The notes beneath the pieces are model-generated. The model saw only the letters and a list, made by a program, of their open reading frames with translations, had not been told where the DNA came from and did no database searches. Position numbers and translations under genes: made by a program. Below, in pieces: positions 18,611 to 27,772 of a stretch of 42,606 nucleotides of DNA (positions are counted from its first letter, which is position 1; each line of letters begins with the position of its first letter). The DNA is from Chloroflexota bacterium (lineage in GTDB: Bacteria; Chloroflexota; Dehalococcoidia; Lucifugimonadales; Lucifugimonadaceae), in contig JABMNO010000039.1 in NCBI GenBank assembly GCA_013204555.1, forward strand, positions 1-42,606. Reading direction: 5' to 3'.

Positions 18611-19060
18611 ATGGACCTCATACAGATCGGCTCAGTCAAGTCACCGCAGACAGAAGCGGTTGATGAAGGCTGGGGCAATGTGGTCGCAGAGATTGAGTTG
18701 CAGAAGGGCCTCGGTGCCGGGTTACAGGGGCTGAGCGAGTTCTCACACGCCTTGGTCGTGTTCTTTATGCATGAGGCACGGTTCGACTGGAAGAACGATG
18801 TCCTCCGGCGACCACGTGGACTGGATGATATGCCTGAGATTGGCATCTTTGCACAGCGCGCTCGTTCACGGCCAAATTCGATAGGCGTCAGCGCTGTGGA
18901 GATCATTGGCGTTGAAGGCGACATTGTGCGTGTGAGGGGCCTTGATGCAATTGATGGCACGCCAATACTGGATATCAAGCCTTACTTCCCGGTTTACGAC
19001 TACGTAGAAAACGCACGCGTCCCCGCATGGGTCGACCGCCTGATGGAAGGCTACTTCTAG
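18611..19060 (+). CDS. trmO: tRNA (adenine-N6)-methyltransferase TrmO (TsaA-like beta-barrel)
   Basis: A 149-residue protein made only of the TsaA-like domain. Recognisable blocks are IGSVKSP at the start, EFSHALVVFFMHEA, GIFAQRARSRPNSIGVS (the SAM/active-site strand) and LDAIDGTPILDIKPY. E. coli TrmO methylates the amino group of t6A37 in tRNA-Thr using SAM. This version lacks the extra C-terminal domain of E. coli TrmO (about 235 residues), as in many archaeal and Gram-positive forms, so tRNA specificity may differ. GGGA lies about seven bases before the ATG. It sits in a window with two tRNA-Thr genes and thrS, which is probably coincidence. Confidence 0.85.
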   Translation: MDLIQIGSVKSPQTEAVDEGWGNVVAEIELQKGLGAGLQGLSEFSHALVVFFMHEARFDWKNDVLRRPRGLDDMPEIGIFAQRARSRPNSIGVSAVEIIGVEGDIVRVRGLDAIDGTPILDIKPYFPVYDYVENARVPAWVDRLMEGYF

Positions 19061-19077
19061 CACCTGCCGTGCGGGCA
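19060..19077 (+). repeat. mini-hairpin element, copy 1 (GCAC-CTGCC-GTGC-GGGCA)
   Basis: A 4-bp stem GCAC/GTGC encloses the loop CTGCC and is followed by GGGCA. It begins at the last base of the trmO stop codon. The same loop and tail with a swapped stem occur after the MFS gene at 32070-32087. Confidence 0.4.
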
Positions 19078-19199
19078 CTGGGAATACCATGGGTTCAATG
19101 CGGTGGGGATGGTTTTTGGTCCATCTCAAACGCGGCACTGGGCCTAATCTGGTCTAATTACCCGCACGATTTCCACATTCCACTGCGGAGCTGCTCTCG

Positions 19200-21221
19200 A
19201 TGGCTACTCACCGGCCGATTACTAGCGGACACGATACGACTGATGTGACTCTGGATGACGTCATTGGCGAGGGCGTTGGGGCCGACATTATGACGTTCAC
19301 TACGGCGGCCGATGGTCCGAAAGGTTCGGTGCCGTTCACTGGCGAGATGTTGGTGGAGGAGCCCAGTGGCAATATCTTTGGGTTTTCACAGAACGCAGCG
19401 ATGGGCTGGGAGCCGTCTCAACTACTGCGCAAGCAATTTTTGATTCTCTCAACTGCCGGTGGCGTTCGTGGGCAGGACGGCAAGCCCATTGCTCTTGGAT
19501 TCCACACAGGGCATTTTGAGTTGAGCCTGGCGGTTGAGGCTGCGGCGAATGAGCTGAAGGCGTTGAAATCGGTTCCGTTCGCCGGGTTCTGTACTGATCC
19601 CTGTGACGGCCGCAGCCAGGGCACGACAGGGATGATGGACAGCCTGGCGTATCGCAATGATGCGGCACAAGTGCTCCGCAGGCAGGCGCGGTCGCTTCCA
19701 ACCAGCCGTGGCGTGCTTGGGATCGCTACCTGCGATAAGGGTCTGCCAGCGATGATGATGGCACTGGCGGGCCTACGGGACACACCGGGAGTGATCATGC
19801 CGGGCGGCACGACGCTGCTGCCAAATGACGGCGAGGACGCAGGACAGATTCAGTCGATTGGCGCACGGTTCTCGCAGGGTGAAATAACGCTTGAGTACGC
19901 GCAGGACGTTGGATGCAGGGCTTGCGCGAGTCCCGGCGGTGGATGCCAGTTCTTTGGGACGGCAGGAACGTCGCAGGCGATGGTTGAGGCGCTGGGGCTG
20001 GCGCTCACGCACACTGCGCTGGCACCGAGCGGCTCGCCGATATGGCTGGATAACGCTCGCAGATCAGCCAAGGCGCTGGTGGCGATGGAGCGGAGCGGCA
20101 CAGTGGTGTCCGACATTCTTTCAGACGAATCGTTCGAAAACGCACTCGTGGTTCACGCTGCTGCGGGTGGCTCGACGAACTTGCTGCTGCACATGCCAGC
20201 TATCGCACATGCTGCTGGGCTGAGGCGGATGACGTCGGATGACTGGAGTCGCATCAACAAGAAGGTGCCGCGTTTGGTAGACGTGCTGCCAAATGGTCCT
20301 GTGGGTCATCCAACAAGCCGGTTCTTCGCGGCCGGTGGAATACCGGAAGTGATGTTGAAGCTTCGGGAGTTGGGACTGCTCAACCTGGATGTACAAACAG
20401 TGACCGGGCGGACGCTTGGCGAAAACCTTGAGTGGTGGGAGCAGAGCGATCGTCGTCGACTCTCACGTGAGCACCTGCGCAACGTCGATGGCGTCGATCC
20501 CGACAACGTAATCATGGAGCCCGACAAGGCTCGGTCACGCGGACTCACCAGCACGGTGACGTTCCCATACGGAAACCTTGCGCCGGAGGGTTCGGTGATC
20601 AAGAGCACTGCAATCGACAAAACGGTGCTGGATGATGATGGCGTGTATCGAAAGGTCGGGCCGGCGAGGATTTTCCGCACGGAAGCGGCCGCGATCCGGG
20701 CGATTAAGAGTCGAGACGACGATAAGATCAAGTCTGGCGATGTGATGGTAGTCAGCTGTGCCGGTCCGCAAGGCTCCGGCATGGAGGAGCTGTTCCAGGT
20801 GACCGCCGCGCTTCGGTATCTGTCGTATGGAAAGCACGTGACGTTGCTGACGGACGGGCGATTCTCCGGTGTATCTACGGGAGCGTGCATCGGCCACATT
20901 GGGCCGGAGGCGCTGTCGGATGGGCCGATTGGCCGCGTGAGAGAAGGCGACCAGGTGCAGGTGATCGTCGATACGCGCAACCTCACCGGGACGATTGACC
21001 TGATCGGCGACACCGAGAGTACGCACGATGCTGATTGGGGTACTGCCGAGCTGGCAAAGCGCGGCCGACCCGACGATCTTGCGCCGCATCCGTTGCTTCC
21101 AAACGACACGCGTCTGTGGGCGGCGTTGCAGGAAGCGAGCGGCGGCACATGGGGCGGCTGTGTCTTCGATGTTGATGAGATTGTGGACGTCATTCGGGAA
21201 GGTTTGGCTGCTCGGGAGTGA
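19200..21221 (+). CDS. yjhG: YjhG/YagF-type sugar-acid dehydratase (D-xylonate dehydratase-like, IlvD/Edd family)
   Basis: A 673-residue iron-sulfur dehydratase. Its length and many blocks match Yjh[62 protein letters not shown] and [33 protein letters not shown] and [15 protein letters not shown] follow. Cluster-type cysteines are C135, C178 and C239/C242/C249. YjhG dehydrates D-xylonate to 2-keto-3-deoxy-xylonate, and the exact aldonate used here is not proven. ATG at 19200 has GGAG about nine bases upstream. The next gene encodes a PQQ dehydrogenase of the sugar/alcohol type, which could supply aldonic acids. A 6-bp stem hairpin (21253-21270) follows the stop. Confidence 0.9.
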   Translation: MATHRPITSGHDTTDVTLDDVIGEGVGADIMTFTTAADGPKGSVPFTGEMLVEEPSGNIFGFSQNAAMGWEPSQLLRKQFLILSTAGGVRGQDGKPIALGFHTGHFELSLAVEAAANELKALKSVPFAGFCTDPCDGRSQGTTGMMDSLAYRNDAAQVLRRQARSLPTSRGVLGIATCDKGLPAMMMALAGLRDTPGVIMPGGTTLLPNDGEDAGQIQSIGARFSQGEITLEYAQDVGCRACASPGGGCQFFGTAGTSQAMVEALGLALTHTALAPSGSPIWLDNARRSAKALVAMERSGTVVSDILSDESFENALVVHAAAGGSTNLLLHMPAIAHAAGLRRMTSDDWSRINKKVPRLVDVLPNGPVGHPTSRFFAAGGIPEVMLKLRELGLLNLDVQTVTGRTLGENLEWWEQSDRRRLSREHLRNVDGVDPDNVIMEPDKARSRGLTSTVTFPYGNLAPEGSVIKSTAIDKTVLDDDGVYRKVGPARIFRTEAAAIRAIKSRDDDKIKSGDVMVVSCAGPQGSGMEELFQVTAALRYLSYGKHVTLLTDGRFSGVSTGACIGHIGPEALSDGPIGRVREGDQVQVIVDTRNLTGTIDLIGDTESTHDADWGTAELAKRGRPDDLAPHPLLPNDTRLWAALQEASGGTWGGCVFDVDEIVDVIREGLAARE

Positions 21222-21356
21222 GTTTGTGTCTGCAGATCAGAATGATTGGTGCCGGCGTTTCTTCACGCCGCCACTATTCGCGCGTCTGTACCATGACCAG
21301 ATGGCAGGACATTTCGAGCAATCGGCAATTGGCGACGCCCTCACCAGTCTTTTCGG

Positions 21357-23309
21357 TTGGTTCCCATCAGGCTCCTTAGTGCGAGATCAGCAGTGAGGTT
21401 GGCGTGGGTCGCCGCCATTCTGGTGCTCGGACTGTCGTTCGTGTCGTGTGGTGGAGACTCGGAGCCAGTTACTCCGGTCGCTCCAATCGCCGATGGCAGC
21501 GGGTGGTCGGCATATGGCGGTGATGCGGGAGGCTCAGGCTTCTCCGAGTTGAGCCAGATCACGCCTGAGAATGTGGCGGCGCTTGAGGAAGCGTGGACCT
21601 TCCAGACGGGCGATGGCACAAATCTGGGGTACTTCAAGTTCGAGACCACTCCCATCGTCAATGGTTTCCTGTATCTCTCCACGCCTCTCAATGCTGTCAT
21701 CGCGTTGAATCCTTCCACCGGCGAGGAGGTGTGGCGATTCGATCCAGAAATCGACCTCAACAAACAGCATGCCCAGGGCATGGTCTCCCGTGGAGTTTCG
21801 TTCTGGGAGGACAGCCTGGCGGACGGCAAATGTAGTCGACGCATATTTATCGGTACGGTCGACTCCAGATTGATTGCGCTAGACGCCACGGACGGGGTGC
21901 TGTGCGAGGAGTTCGGTGGCGGTGGGGAGGTGCGCCTCGACACCGGAGTCGGTCCCCTGGTGGAGGCCAACTACACGATGACGTCTCCGCCCTCAATCGC
22001 CAACGATGTTGTGGTGATCGGATCATCGATCCGGGACAACGTGCGGGTGGAGGAGGCGTACGGGACGGTTCGCGGATATAACGCTCGAACTGGCGAGATG
22101 GTCTGGGCGTGGGATCCGATCCCGCGGAGGCCTGAAGATCCCGGATGGGATACCTGGACGCCTGAAGCGGCGTCAATTCACGGCGCTGCAAACGCCTGGG
22201 CTCCGATCTCCGCCGACCCGGTCCGGGACCTGGTGTTTGTGCCGACTTCAAGTGCTGCGCCAGATCACTACGGCGGGGAACGGCCCGGCGCGAATCTTTT
22301 CACAAGCTCCGTTGTGGCGCTCAGGGCGTCAACCGGTGAATTCGTGTGGCACTTCCAGATCGTCCACCACGACATCTTTGATTACGACGTTCCTGCGCAG
22401 CCATCGCTCATTGCGATTCCGCGCGACGGCCAAGAAGTTGACGCGGTGGCCGTTGTGACCAAGATGGGGCACATATTCGTGCTGGATCGCGAGACCGGTG
22501 ACCCGCTCTTTCCGGTGGAAGAACGGCCCGTACCAGCGAGCGATGTGGAAGGCGAGGAGGCGTGGCCCACCCAGCCATTCCCGGTACTGCCACCACCGCT
22601 GCTTGAGGCAAAGATTGGTCCGGAGGACGCATGGGGCCCGACGTCAGGGGCTGCGGCAACATGCCGAGCCAAACTCACCGGATTACGTAACGAAGGGATA
22701 TTTACGCCGCCGAGCCTGAAGGGAACGCTGGTCTATCCGTGGTGGGGTGGGGGCACCAACTGGGGAGGGGCGGCCTACGACAAAGACAAGAGCATCCTGG
22801 TCACCGGAGTTCGGCGACTTCCCGCCGTGATGCGCCTGGAACCCCGGGAGTCAGCGGCGGCAGGCAACATGCTCGGCACGCCCTACGAGAAGGATGGATC
22901 GGTCATCTACGGCCCCAGCGGCCTGCCGTGCATTGCTCCTCCATGGGGCGAACTCGTCGGCGTGGACCTGGCAACGGGCGAGATCAAGTGGCGAACTCCC
23001 ATTGGTGAGGTTCCGGAGGGAGAGGTGTTCCCAAGCCAGGAGATCAAAGGCGTCGAATTCTGGGGCGGACCTATTGCGACTGCTGGTGGCGTTGTGTTCC
23101 AAGCGGGATCGGTAGACGGCAATATCCGCGCGTATGACACCGAATCGGGCGAGGAGCTATGGAAGGCGCCACTCCCGGCAGGCGGACAGGCCACGCCAAT
23201 GACGTACGAGGCGGCTGGTCGGCAGTACGTGGTCATAGCAGCGGGTGGTCATGGTGACGGACGGACCGATCCGGGGGACTATTTTGTGGCGTTTGCGCTG
23301 CCGGAGTAG
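21357..23309 (+). CDS. PQQ-dependent dehydrogenase, lipoprotein (quinoprotein glucose/alcohol dehydrogenase family)
   Basis: A 650-residue beta-propeller quinoprotein. After a hydrophobic signal (LAWVAAILVLGLSF) comes the lipobox FVSC, so the mature protein should be lipid-anchored outside the membrane. Propeller blocks include AYGGDAGGSGFSELSQI, LNPSTGEEVWRFDPE, VWHFQIVHHDIFDYDVPAQPS, GHIFVLDRETGDPLFPVEERPVP and WGGGTNWGGAAYD. These are the hallmarks of membrane-type glucose/alcohol quinoproteins. They oxidise sugars or alcohols outside the cell and pass electrons to the respiratory chain. No heme-binding CxxCH is present. The start is uncertain: TTG at 21357 or GTG at 21393, both keeping the signal. 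It lies 135 bp after the dehydratase gene. Confidence 0.88.
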   Translation: MVPIRLLSARSAVRLAWVAAILVLGLSFVSCGGDSEPVTPVAPIADGSGWSAYGGDAGGSGFSELSQITPENVAALEEAWTFQTGDGTNLGYFKFETTPIVNGFLYLSTPLNAVIALNPSTGEEVWRFDPEIDLNKQHAQGMVSRGVSFWEDSLADGKCSRRIFIGTVDSRLIALDATDGVLCEEFGGGGEVRLDTGVGPLVEANYTMTSPPSIANDVVVIGSSIRDNVRVEEAYGTVRGYNARTGEMVWAWDPIPRRPEDPGWDTWTPEAASIHGAANAWAPISADPVRDLVFVPTSSAAPDHYGGERPGANLFTSSVVALRASTGEFVWHFQIVHHDIFDYDVPAQPSLIAIPRDGQEVDAVAVVTKMGHIFVLDRETGDPLFPVEERPVPASDVEGEEAWPTQPFPVLPPPLLEAKIGPEDAWGPTSGAAATCRAKLTGLRNEGIFTPPSLKGTLVYPWWGGGTNWGGAAYDKDKSILVTGVRRLPAVMRLEPRESAAAGNMLGTPYEKDGSVIYGPSGLPCIAPPWGELVGVDLATGEIKWRTPIGEVPEGEVFPSQEIKGVEFWGGPIATAGGVVFQAGSVDGNIRAYDTESGEELWKAPLPAGGQATPMTYEAAGRQYVVIAAGGHGDGRTDPGDYFVAFALPE

Positions 23310-23649
23310 CCGTGTGGTTGGGGCGGCGCATGCCTGGTCCTGAGCGGGGTAGGAGTGATTACTTCGGTTGAGACCGGCAGACGCCCTCACGGCGGTCACT
23401 TCGCGGGGCCTTTGTTCCCTTCTTCGGGTGATTGGCTGTACACATTCAGCTGCGTCTGACTTGTGATTCGCCAACTCGCGTCCACATCTCTTGACGGTTT
23501 CTTGAGAAACGGGGCGTGAAATGTTGAGTACAAGCAGAGGGTCGCCATTCAACACGGCGCGGCAAACAAGAATTCATGCATAAGGCCCTCAGCCAGTTCG
23601 TGAATCTAAATCAAAAGAACTCGACGACGAAACGATAGGACGTTCAGCG
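23310..23649 (+). other. 340-bp intergenic region upstream of the adaptor gene
   Basis: No gene is supported. A TTGACG box at 23491-23496 is followed at once by the inverted repeat GTTTC-TTGA-GAAAC (23497-23510), which could be a -35 element plus an operator. No good -10 box sits at normal spacing, so this is weak. An ATAGGAC ribosome binding site for the adaptor gene lies near 23636. Confidence 0.4.
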
Positions 23650-25830
23650 ATGCAATCAGCAGACGGAGAGACGGCAGTGTCGACTCCCAAGAGATCTTCC
23701 CGGCGGATACTTCGGCCCAGATTTTTGGTGGGTAGCGTTCTTTCCGCCGCGATCATTGCCGCTGTGGCGTACGGAGTGGTGTTCTACGTAGTTGACGATG
23801 AATCGTCGGCCGCAGCCAGTGAGTTGCTGGAGGCGCCGGTCACCGTGGGTGATCTGGTCGATAGCGTTTCTTCTGACGGGACGATTGTGTTTCCGGAACG
23901 ATCCGTGATGTCCTTTGGAACTGGCGGGACGATTGAAGAGCTTCTTGTAGAGGTTGGCGATGAGGTTTCGGAAGGGCAGGTACTGGCCCGGTTGGATGAC
24001 CTGACAGTTTCGAATCTAGCGACCAACGTTGAAGAGGCACGTGCAGCGCTTGAGAAGGCCGAGGATGACCTTGCAGAAGCCGTAAGCGCGGCGTCCGCTC
24101 TCGAACTTGCGGAGGCAGAGCTGGCAATCGTTTCAGCGCAACGAGCAGTCGACGATGCCACAGATTCGCTGGCGACTCTTCAAGAGCCAGAGGCTAGCGA
24201 TCTACTTCGTGCCCAGGCGGCAGTGACGACGGCGGAATCCAAACTGGTGAATGCGCAGGAGGCGTTGAGTGATCTGGAGGCACTTCCTGACGCTCAGACC
24301 GTTTCGGAAGCACAGGTTGCACTGACATTTGCCATCGATACTTACAACAACGCTCTTGCTGACCAACTGGTGACGGTGAGGGAGTGGGAGGTATCGATCG
24401 ATGCTGCGACTACGGCGCTAAGTGACGCAAGCGCCGGCTACAACGCGGAATTTGAGCAATGGCTTGGATACACTCTGGACGACGCTGAAACAGGTGAGTC
24501 GCCCTCCACGATTCTGGCCAACGCCGGAATTGATCTCAACGCCATATTCTCAAGTGCGAGTGAAGATTTCCGATTTACAGCGTCGAGCGATGATCCAACA
24601 ACACCTTGGAACGAGTTGACGATATTCTGGTGGACTTTCCTTTCGCCAGAAAAGGTCGTAGCGACCGGCGAATCGGGAACCGGTATAAACGGCACGAAGT
24701 CCGTTGAGGATGAGCTCAATAAGGCGTGGGACGCGGTTGTGGCGTCTGCCGATGCAATGGCGGATGTGGACTCCCGACATTCCGTTGCTCGTACACAGGG
24801 CGAAAAGTCTGTGTCCAGCGCTCAGAGTGCCGTGACGGCCTCGGAGGAAAAGCTGGCGGATGTGAATCAGCCCGCGACGGCGCTCGATATTCAAGTTGCC
24901 AGAGATTCGATCTCCGTGGCATCGAGCGACCTCGATGACGCACGCGCTGATCTTGTACTCCTGACCAATCCAGAAGCGAGCGACATTGACGCTGCAAAGG
25001 CGACTCTGGCGACCACTGAGGCTCGGTTAGCCGACAAACATAGCGATCTAGTGGACCTCCAGGCGATTGGCTCCGATACGCAACTGATCAATCTGCGCAC
25101 CGTGGAGGTTGATGCCTCCAGCGCCGTCCTGGCAAACGCCATTTCGCTGCTGGATGACGCTGTGCTCAAGTCTCCGGTGGATGGAATCGTTGATGCAGTG
25201 AACTTTGAAGCTGGGAATGAAGTTCAGCGGAATTCCGTAGTAGTCGAAATCATAGACCCAACTGTTGTAACGGTTGAGATGGATGTCGATCAGGTGGATA
25301 TTCTTGCCGTAGCGGTTGGTGCTGAGGCGGCGGTGACGCTTGACGCTCTGGTGGGCCAGACCCTGACGGGAGTTGTGACGGACATTGGGGTCGCCTCCAA
25401 CGGGGGAACTGGCACGGTGACGTTTCCGGTAACGGTGACCGTCCAGGTACCCGCCGGCACAGATCTACTTGAAGGCCTCACGGCGACCGCTGAGATGGTC
25501 ACCAGCTTCCGCCCTGACCTGTTACTTGTCCCGTCAGTTGCGGTTGGAGGTTCATTTACCCAGCCAAGTGTTGATGTACTGAGAAACGGGACCGTTGAGA
25601 CAGTTTTTGTGACTCTTGACGGCGGTAATGAAACGTATGCGGTCATTGGCTCCGGAGTGGTTGAGGGCGATACCGTCCTCTTCAAGCTTCCGGGCGTCAG
25701 CGAGGAGACTAATCCGTTCGCTGTGCTTCGCGCCGGAAGCGGCTTTGGCAGCTTCGGCAGCGGTGGCGGCGCCGGGCGCCCACCCGGTGGTTCGTTTAAC
25801 CGAGGCTCGAATGGCCCAGGCGGCCGATAA
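23650..25830 (+). CDS. MacA/HlyD-like membrane-fusion (adaptor) protein with long coiled coil
   Basis: A 726-residue adaptor, much longer than MacA (about 370). One membrane helix lies at about 26-47. The lipoyl-like half-motif is at about 95-120 (GTIEELLVEVGDEVSEGQVLARLD), with its partner near 505-525 (LKSPVDGIVDAVNFEAGNEV). Between them are two Ala/Glu-rich coiled-coil arms, about 125-262 and 352-495. They contain similar segments beginning PEASD at 180 and 441. An unusual Trp/Phe-rich insert lies at about 263-350. The last 35 residues are Gly/Phe/Pro-rich. The protein should link the MacB-like pump to extracytoplasmic substrate or partners. Its stop overlaps the next start (TAATG). Confidence 0.88.
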   Translation: MQSADGETAVSTPKRSSRRILRPRFLVGSVLSAAIIAAVAYGVVFYVVDDESSAAASELLEAPVTVGDLVDSVSSDGTIVFPERSVMSFGTGGTIEELLVEVGDEVSEGQVLARLDDLTVSNLATNVEEARAALEKAEDDLAEAVSAASALELAEAELAIVSAQRAVDDATDSLATLQEPEASDLLRAQAAVTTAESKLVNAQEALSDLEALPDAQTVSEAQVALTFAIDTYNNALADQLVTVREWEVSIDAATTALSDASAGYNAEFEQWLGYTLDDAETGESPSTILANAGIDLNAIFSSASEDFRFTASSDDPTTPWNELTIFWWTFLSPEKVVATGESGTGINGTKSVEDELNKAWDAVVASADAMADVDSRHSVARTQGEKSVSSAQSAVTASEEKLADVNQPATALDIQVARDSISVASSDLDDARADLVLLTNPEASDIDAAKATLATTEARLADKHSDLVDLQAIGSDTQLINLRTVEVDASSAVLANAISLLDDAVLKSPVDGIVDAVNFEAGNEVQRNSVVVEIIDPTVVTVEMDVDQVDILAVAVGAEAAVTLDALVGQTLTGVVTDIGVASNGGTGTVTFPVTVTVQVPAGTDLLEGLTATAEMVTSFRPDLLLVPSVAVGGSFTQPSVDVLRNGTVETVFVTLDGGNETYAVIGSGVVEGDTVLFKLPGVSEETNPFAVLRAGSGFGSFGSGGGAGRPPGGSFNRGSNGPGGR

Positions 25831-26552
25831 TGACCTCCGTAATCGAACTCCAGAACATAAAACGCCACTACGTCATGGGTGGTGAAACCGTGGCGGCGCT
25901 CGACGGCGTGGACCTGACCATCGATCAGGGCGAGATGGTCGCCGTTATGGGACCGTCCGGCTCCGGTAAGTCGACCATGATGAACATGCTTGGTTGCCTG
26001 GATACGCCCACCAGTGGCAGGTATCTGCTTGATGGAATTGATGTTGGAACCCTGAGCGACGATCAACTTTCACGAGTGCGGGGTCGACAGATCGGGTTCG
26101 TGTTCCAGGGCTACAATCTGCTGCCAAGGTTGACCGCTCTGGGCAACGTTGAGTTGCCCATGAAACTCAATCCCAGCGGCAGAAATCGTCGTGAGGCGGC
26201 TATGGCGGCGTTGATCCGGGTGGGCCTTGCTGATCGGGCGAGTCATCGTCCAAGCGAGCTCTCGGGAGGTCAGCAGCAGCGAGTGGCGATCGCTCGTGCG
26301 CTAGTGAACGAGCCGAGCATGATTCTGGCGGATGAGCCAACTGGAAATCTGGACACGGCGTCCACCGGCGCAATCATTGAACTGCTCCAGGATCTAAACC
26401 ATCGTGATGGAATCACCATCGTGATGGTGACGCATGAGGAGGAAGTAGCAGCGGCAACCAGGCGAGCAGTTCGTCTGCTTGATGGCAAGATTCTTTCGGA
26501 CGAGCCGGTTGCTCAACGTCTGACTGGTGCGCTGGCGGAAGCGGCATCATGA
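25830..26552 (+). CDS. MacB/LolD-type ABC transporter ATP-binding protein
   Basis: A 240-residue ABC ATPase. Walker A GPSGSGKST is at 41-49, the signature LSGGQQQR starts at 144, Walker B is ILADEPTGNLD, and the switch region VTHEEE follows. YVMGGETVAALDGVDL and NLLPRLTALGNVELP are typical of the MacB/FtsE/LolD branch, which powers mechanotransmission across the membrane rather than transport through it. It overlaps the adaptor gene by one base and the permease gene by four (ATGA), so the three are one operon with coupled translation. Confidence 0.93.
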   Translation: MTSVIELQNIKRHYVMGGETVAALDGVDLTIDQGEMVAVMGPSGSGKSTMMNMLGCLDTPTSGRYLLDGIDVGTLSDDQLSRVRGRQIGFVFQGYNLLPRLTALGNVELPMKLNPSGRNRREAAMAALIRVGLADRASHRPSELSGGQQQRVAIARALVNEPSMILADEPTGNLDTASTGAIIELLQDLNHRDGITIVMVTHEEEVAAATRRAVRLLDGKILSDEPVAQRLTGALAEAAS

Positions 26553-27772
26553 ACGCCATGCTAATCCTCAGCACATCGCTGTCTGCGGTGTTCATGAACA
26601 AACTTCGTACTGCTCTGACCCTTCTTGGAATAATTATCGGCGTGTCATCAGTTATCACGCTCATGGCGATCGGTAGGGGGTCGCAAGACTCGATAACGGA
26701 CACGATTCAGAGTCTGGGTACCAACCTGCTGTTCGTTAGTCCTTCGCTAACGGCAGATGGAAGCACGAATTCTTTCACCCTGGAAGATGTGATTGCTCTT
26801 GAGAATCAGGCGGTTGCTCCCGACGTGAAGTCGGTTGCAGCTGAGACCTCAGTATTCGGATCACTGGTCGCAGGGCGTAACCAGACAAGTGCGCAGATCG
26901 TGGGCGTCACTTCTAACTACACCGACGTCAGGGATTACGAACTGGCCGAAGGACGACTGTTCAATCCCGCCGATGTAATTATCGGCACAGATGTTGTGAT
27001 CCTGGGATCTGAACTCGCCCCCACGCTATTTGGCAACGTCAGCGCGGTCGGCCAAATTGTGAAGATCAATGGTCGACCGTTCACAGTAATTGGCGTCTTT
27101 GAACCAAAGGGCGGATTTGGCCTGGAAAACGACAGAGCGATGATGCCCATCACTACCGCGGTTACCAGGCTTGGTGATGGTGGCGTTGGGATTGATACCG
27201 GTGTTACTCAAATCAGCGTTCAGGCTATCGACACCGAGAATATTGATGCAGCGTCAGAGCAGATTAGGTTGGCGTTGATTCTGGAGAATGAGAGTGGGTT
27301 TGACCCGGAGAACTCCGGATTTAACATCACAAACCAGGCGGACGCCGTTGAGACGTTGGAAGATACGAATCAGACGTTCGTAGTGTTCCTGGGCGCCATT
27401 GCGGGAATATCTCTGGTGGTTGGTGGCATTGGCATCATGAACATCATGCTGGTGTCCGTGACAGAACGCACCCGAGAGATTGGAATTCAGCGAGCGATTG
27501 GCGCTACCAAGAAGGTCATTTTGTCGCAGTTCGTGACCGAAGCGACCATATTGAGCATTGGCGGTGGACTGATAGGAGTCGTCGCCGGGACCACCATCTC
27601 GTACCTGGTCGATGGCGCATCCATTGGCTCGCTGGAGATGAATACTAACTTTGCGCCGGACATCGCAGTTTTATCACTGGCCGTGTCGGCAGTGATCGGA
27701 CTTGGCGCCGGCATCTATCCCGCCATTCGGGCGGCGTCACTGGATCCAATTGAGGCACTTAGGCATGAGTAA
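26549..27772 (+). CDS. MacB-like ABC transporter permease
   Basis: A 407-residue permease with the MacB layout. It has an N-terminal membrane helix with LLGIIIGVSSVITLMAIG, a large extracytoplasmic MacB_PCD domain (about 60-270), then three C-terminal FtsX-type helices. These begin GISLVVGGIGIMNIMLVSVTERTREIGIQRAIGAT, named here as the diagnostic FtsX block. The ATPase is supplied by the separate upstream gene, unlike E. coli MacB where it is fused. The end reads PAIRAASLDPIEALRHE, also typical. It starts inside the ATPase stop, and its own end overlaps the likely start of the lipoprotein gene. Confidence 0.92.
   Translation: MNAMLILSTSLSAVFMNKLRTALTLLGIIIGVSSVITLMAIGRGSQDSITDTIQSLGTNLLFVSPSLTADGSTNSFTLEDVIALENQAVAPDVKSVAAETSVFGSLVAGRNQTSAQIVGVTSNYTDVRDYELAEGRLFNPADVIIGTDVVILGSELAPTLFGNVSAVGQIVKINGRPFTVIGVFEPKGGFGLENDRAMMPITTAVTRLGDGGVGIDTGVTQISVQAIDTENIDAASEQIRLALILENESGFDPENSGFNITNQADAVETLEDTNQTFVVFLGAIAGISLVVGGIGIMNIMLVSVTERTREIGIQRAIGATKKVILSQFVTEATILSIGGGLIGVVAGTTISYLVDGASIGSLEMNTNFAPDIAVLSLAVSAVIGLGAGIYPAIRAASLDPIEALRHE

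Noticed and set aside
20306..21193. 295-codon minus-strand frame inside the dehydratase gene
   Set aside because: It is antisense to a clear YjhG-type gene and is Ser/Pro/Arg-rich, as expected for a shadow frame.
25290..26066. 258-codon minus-strand frame across the adaptor/ATPase junction
   Set aside because: It is antisense to two confident genes, with Thr/Pro/Ser-rich composition and no family match.
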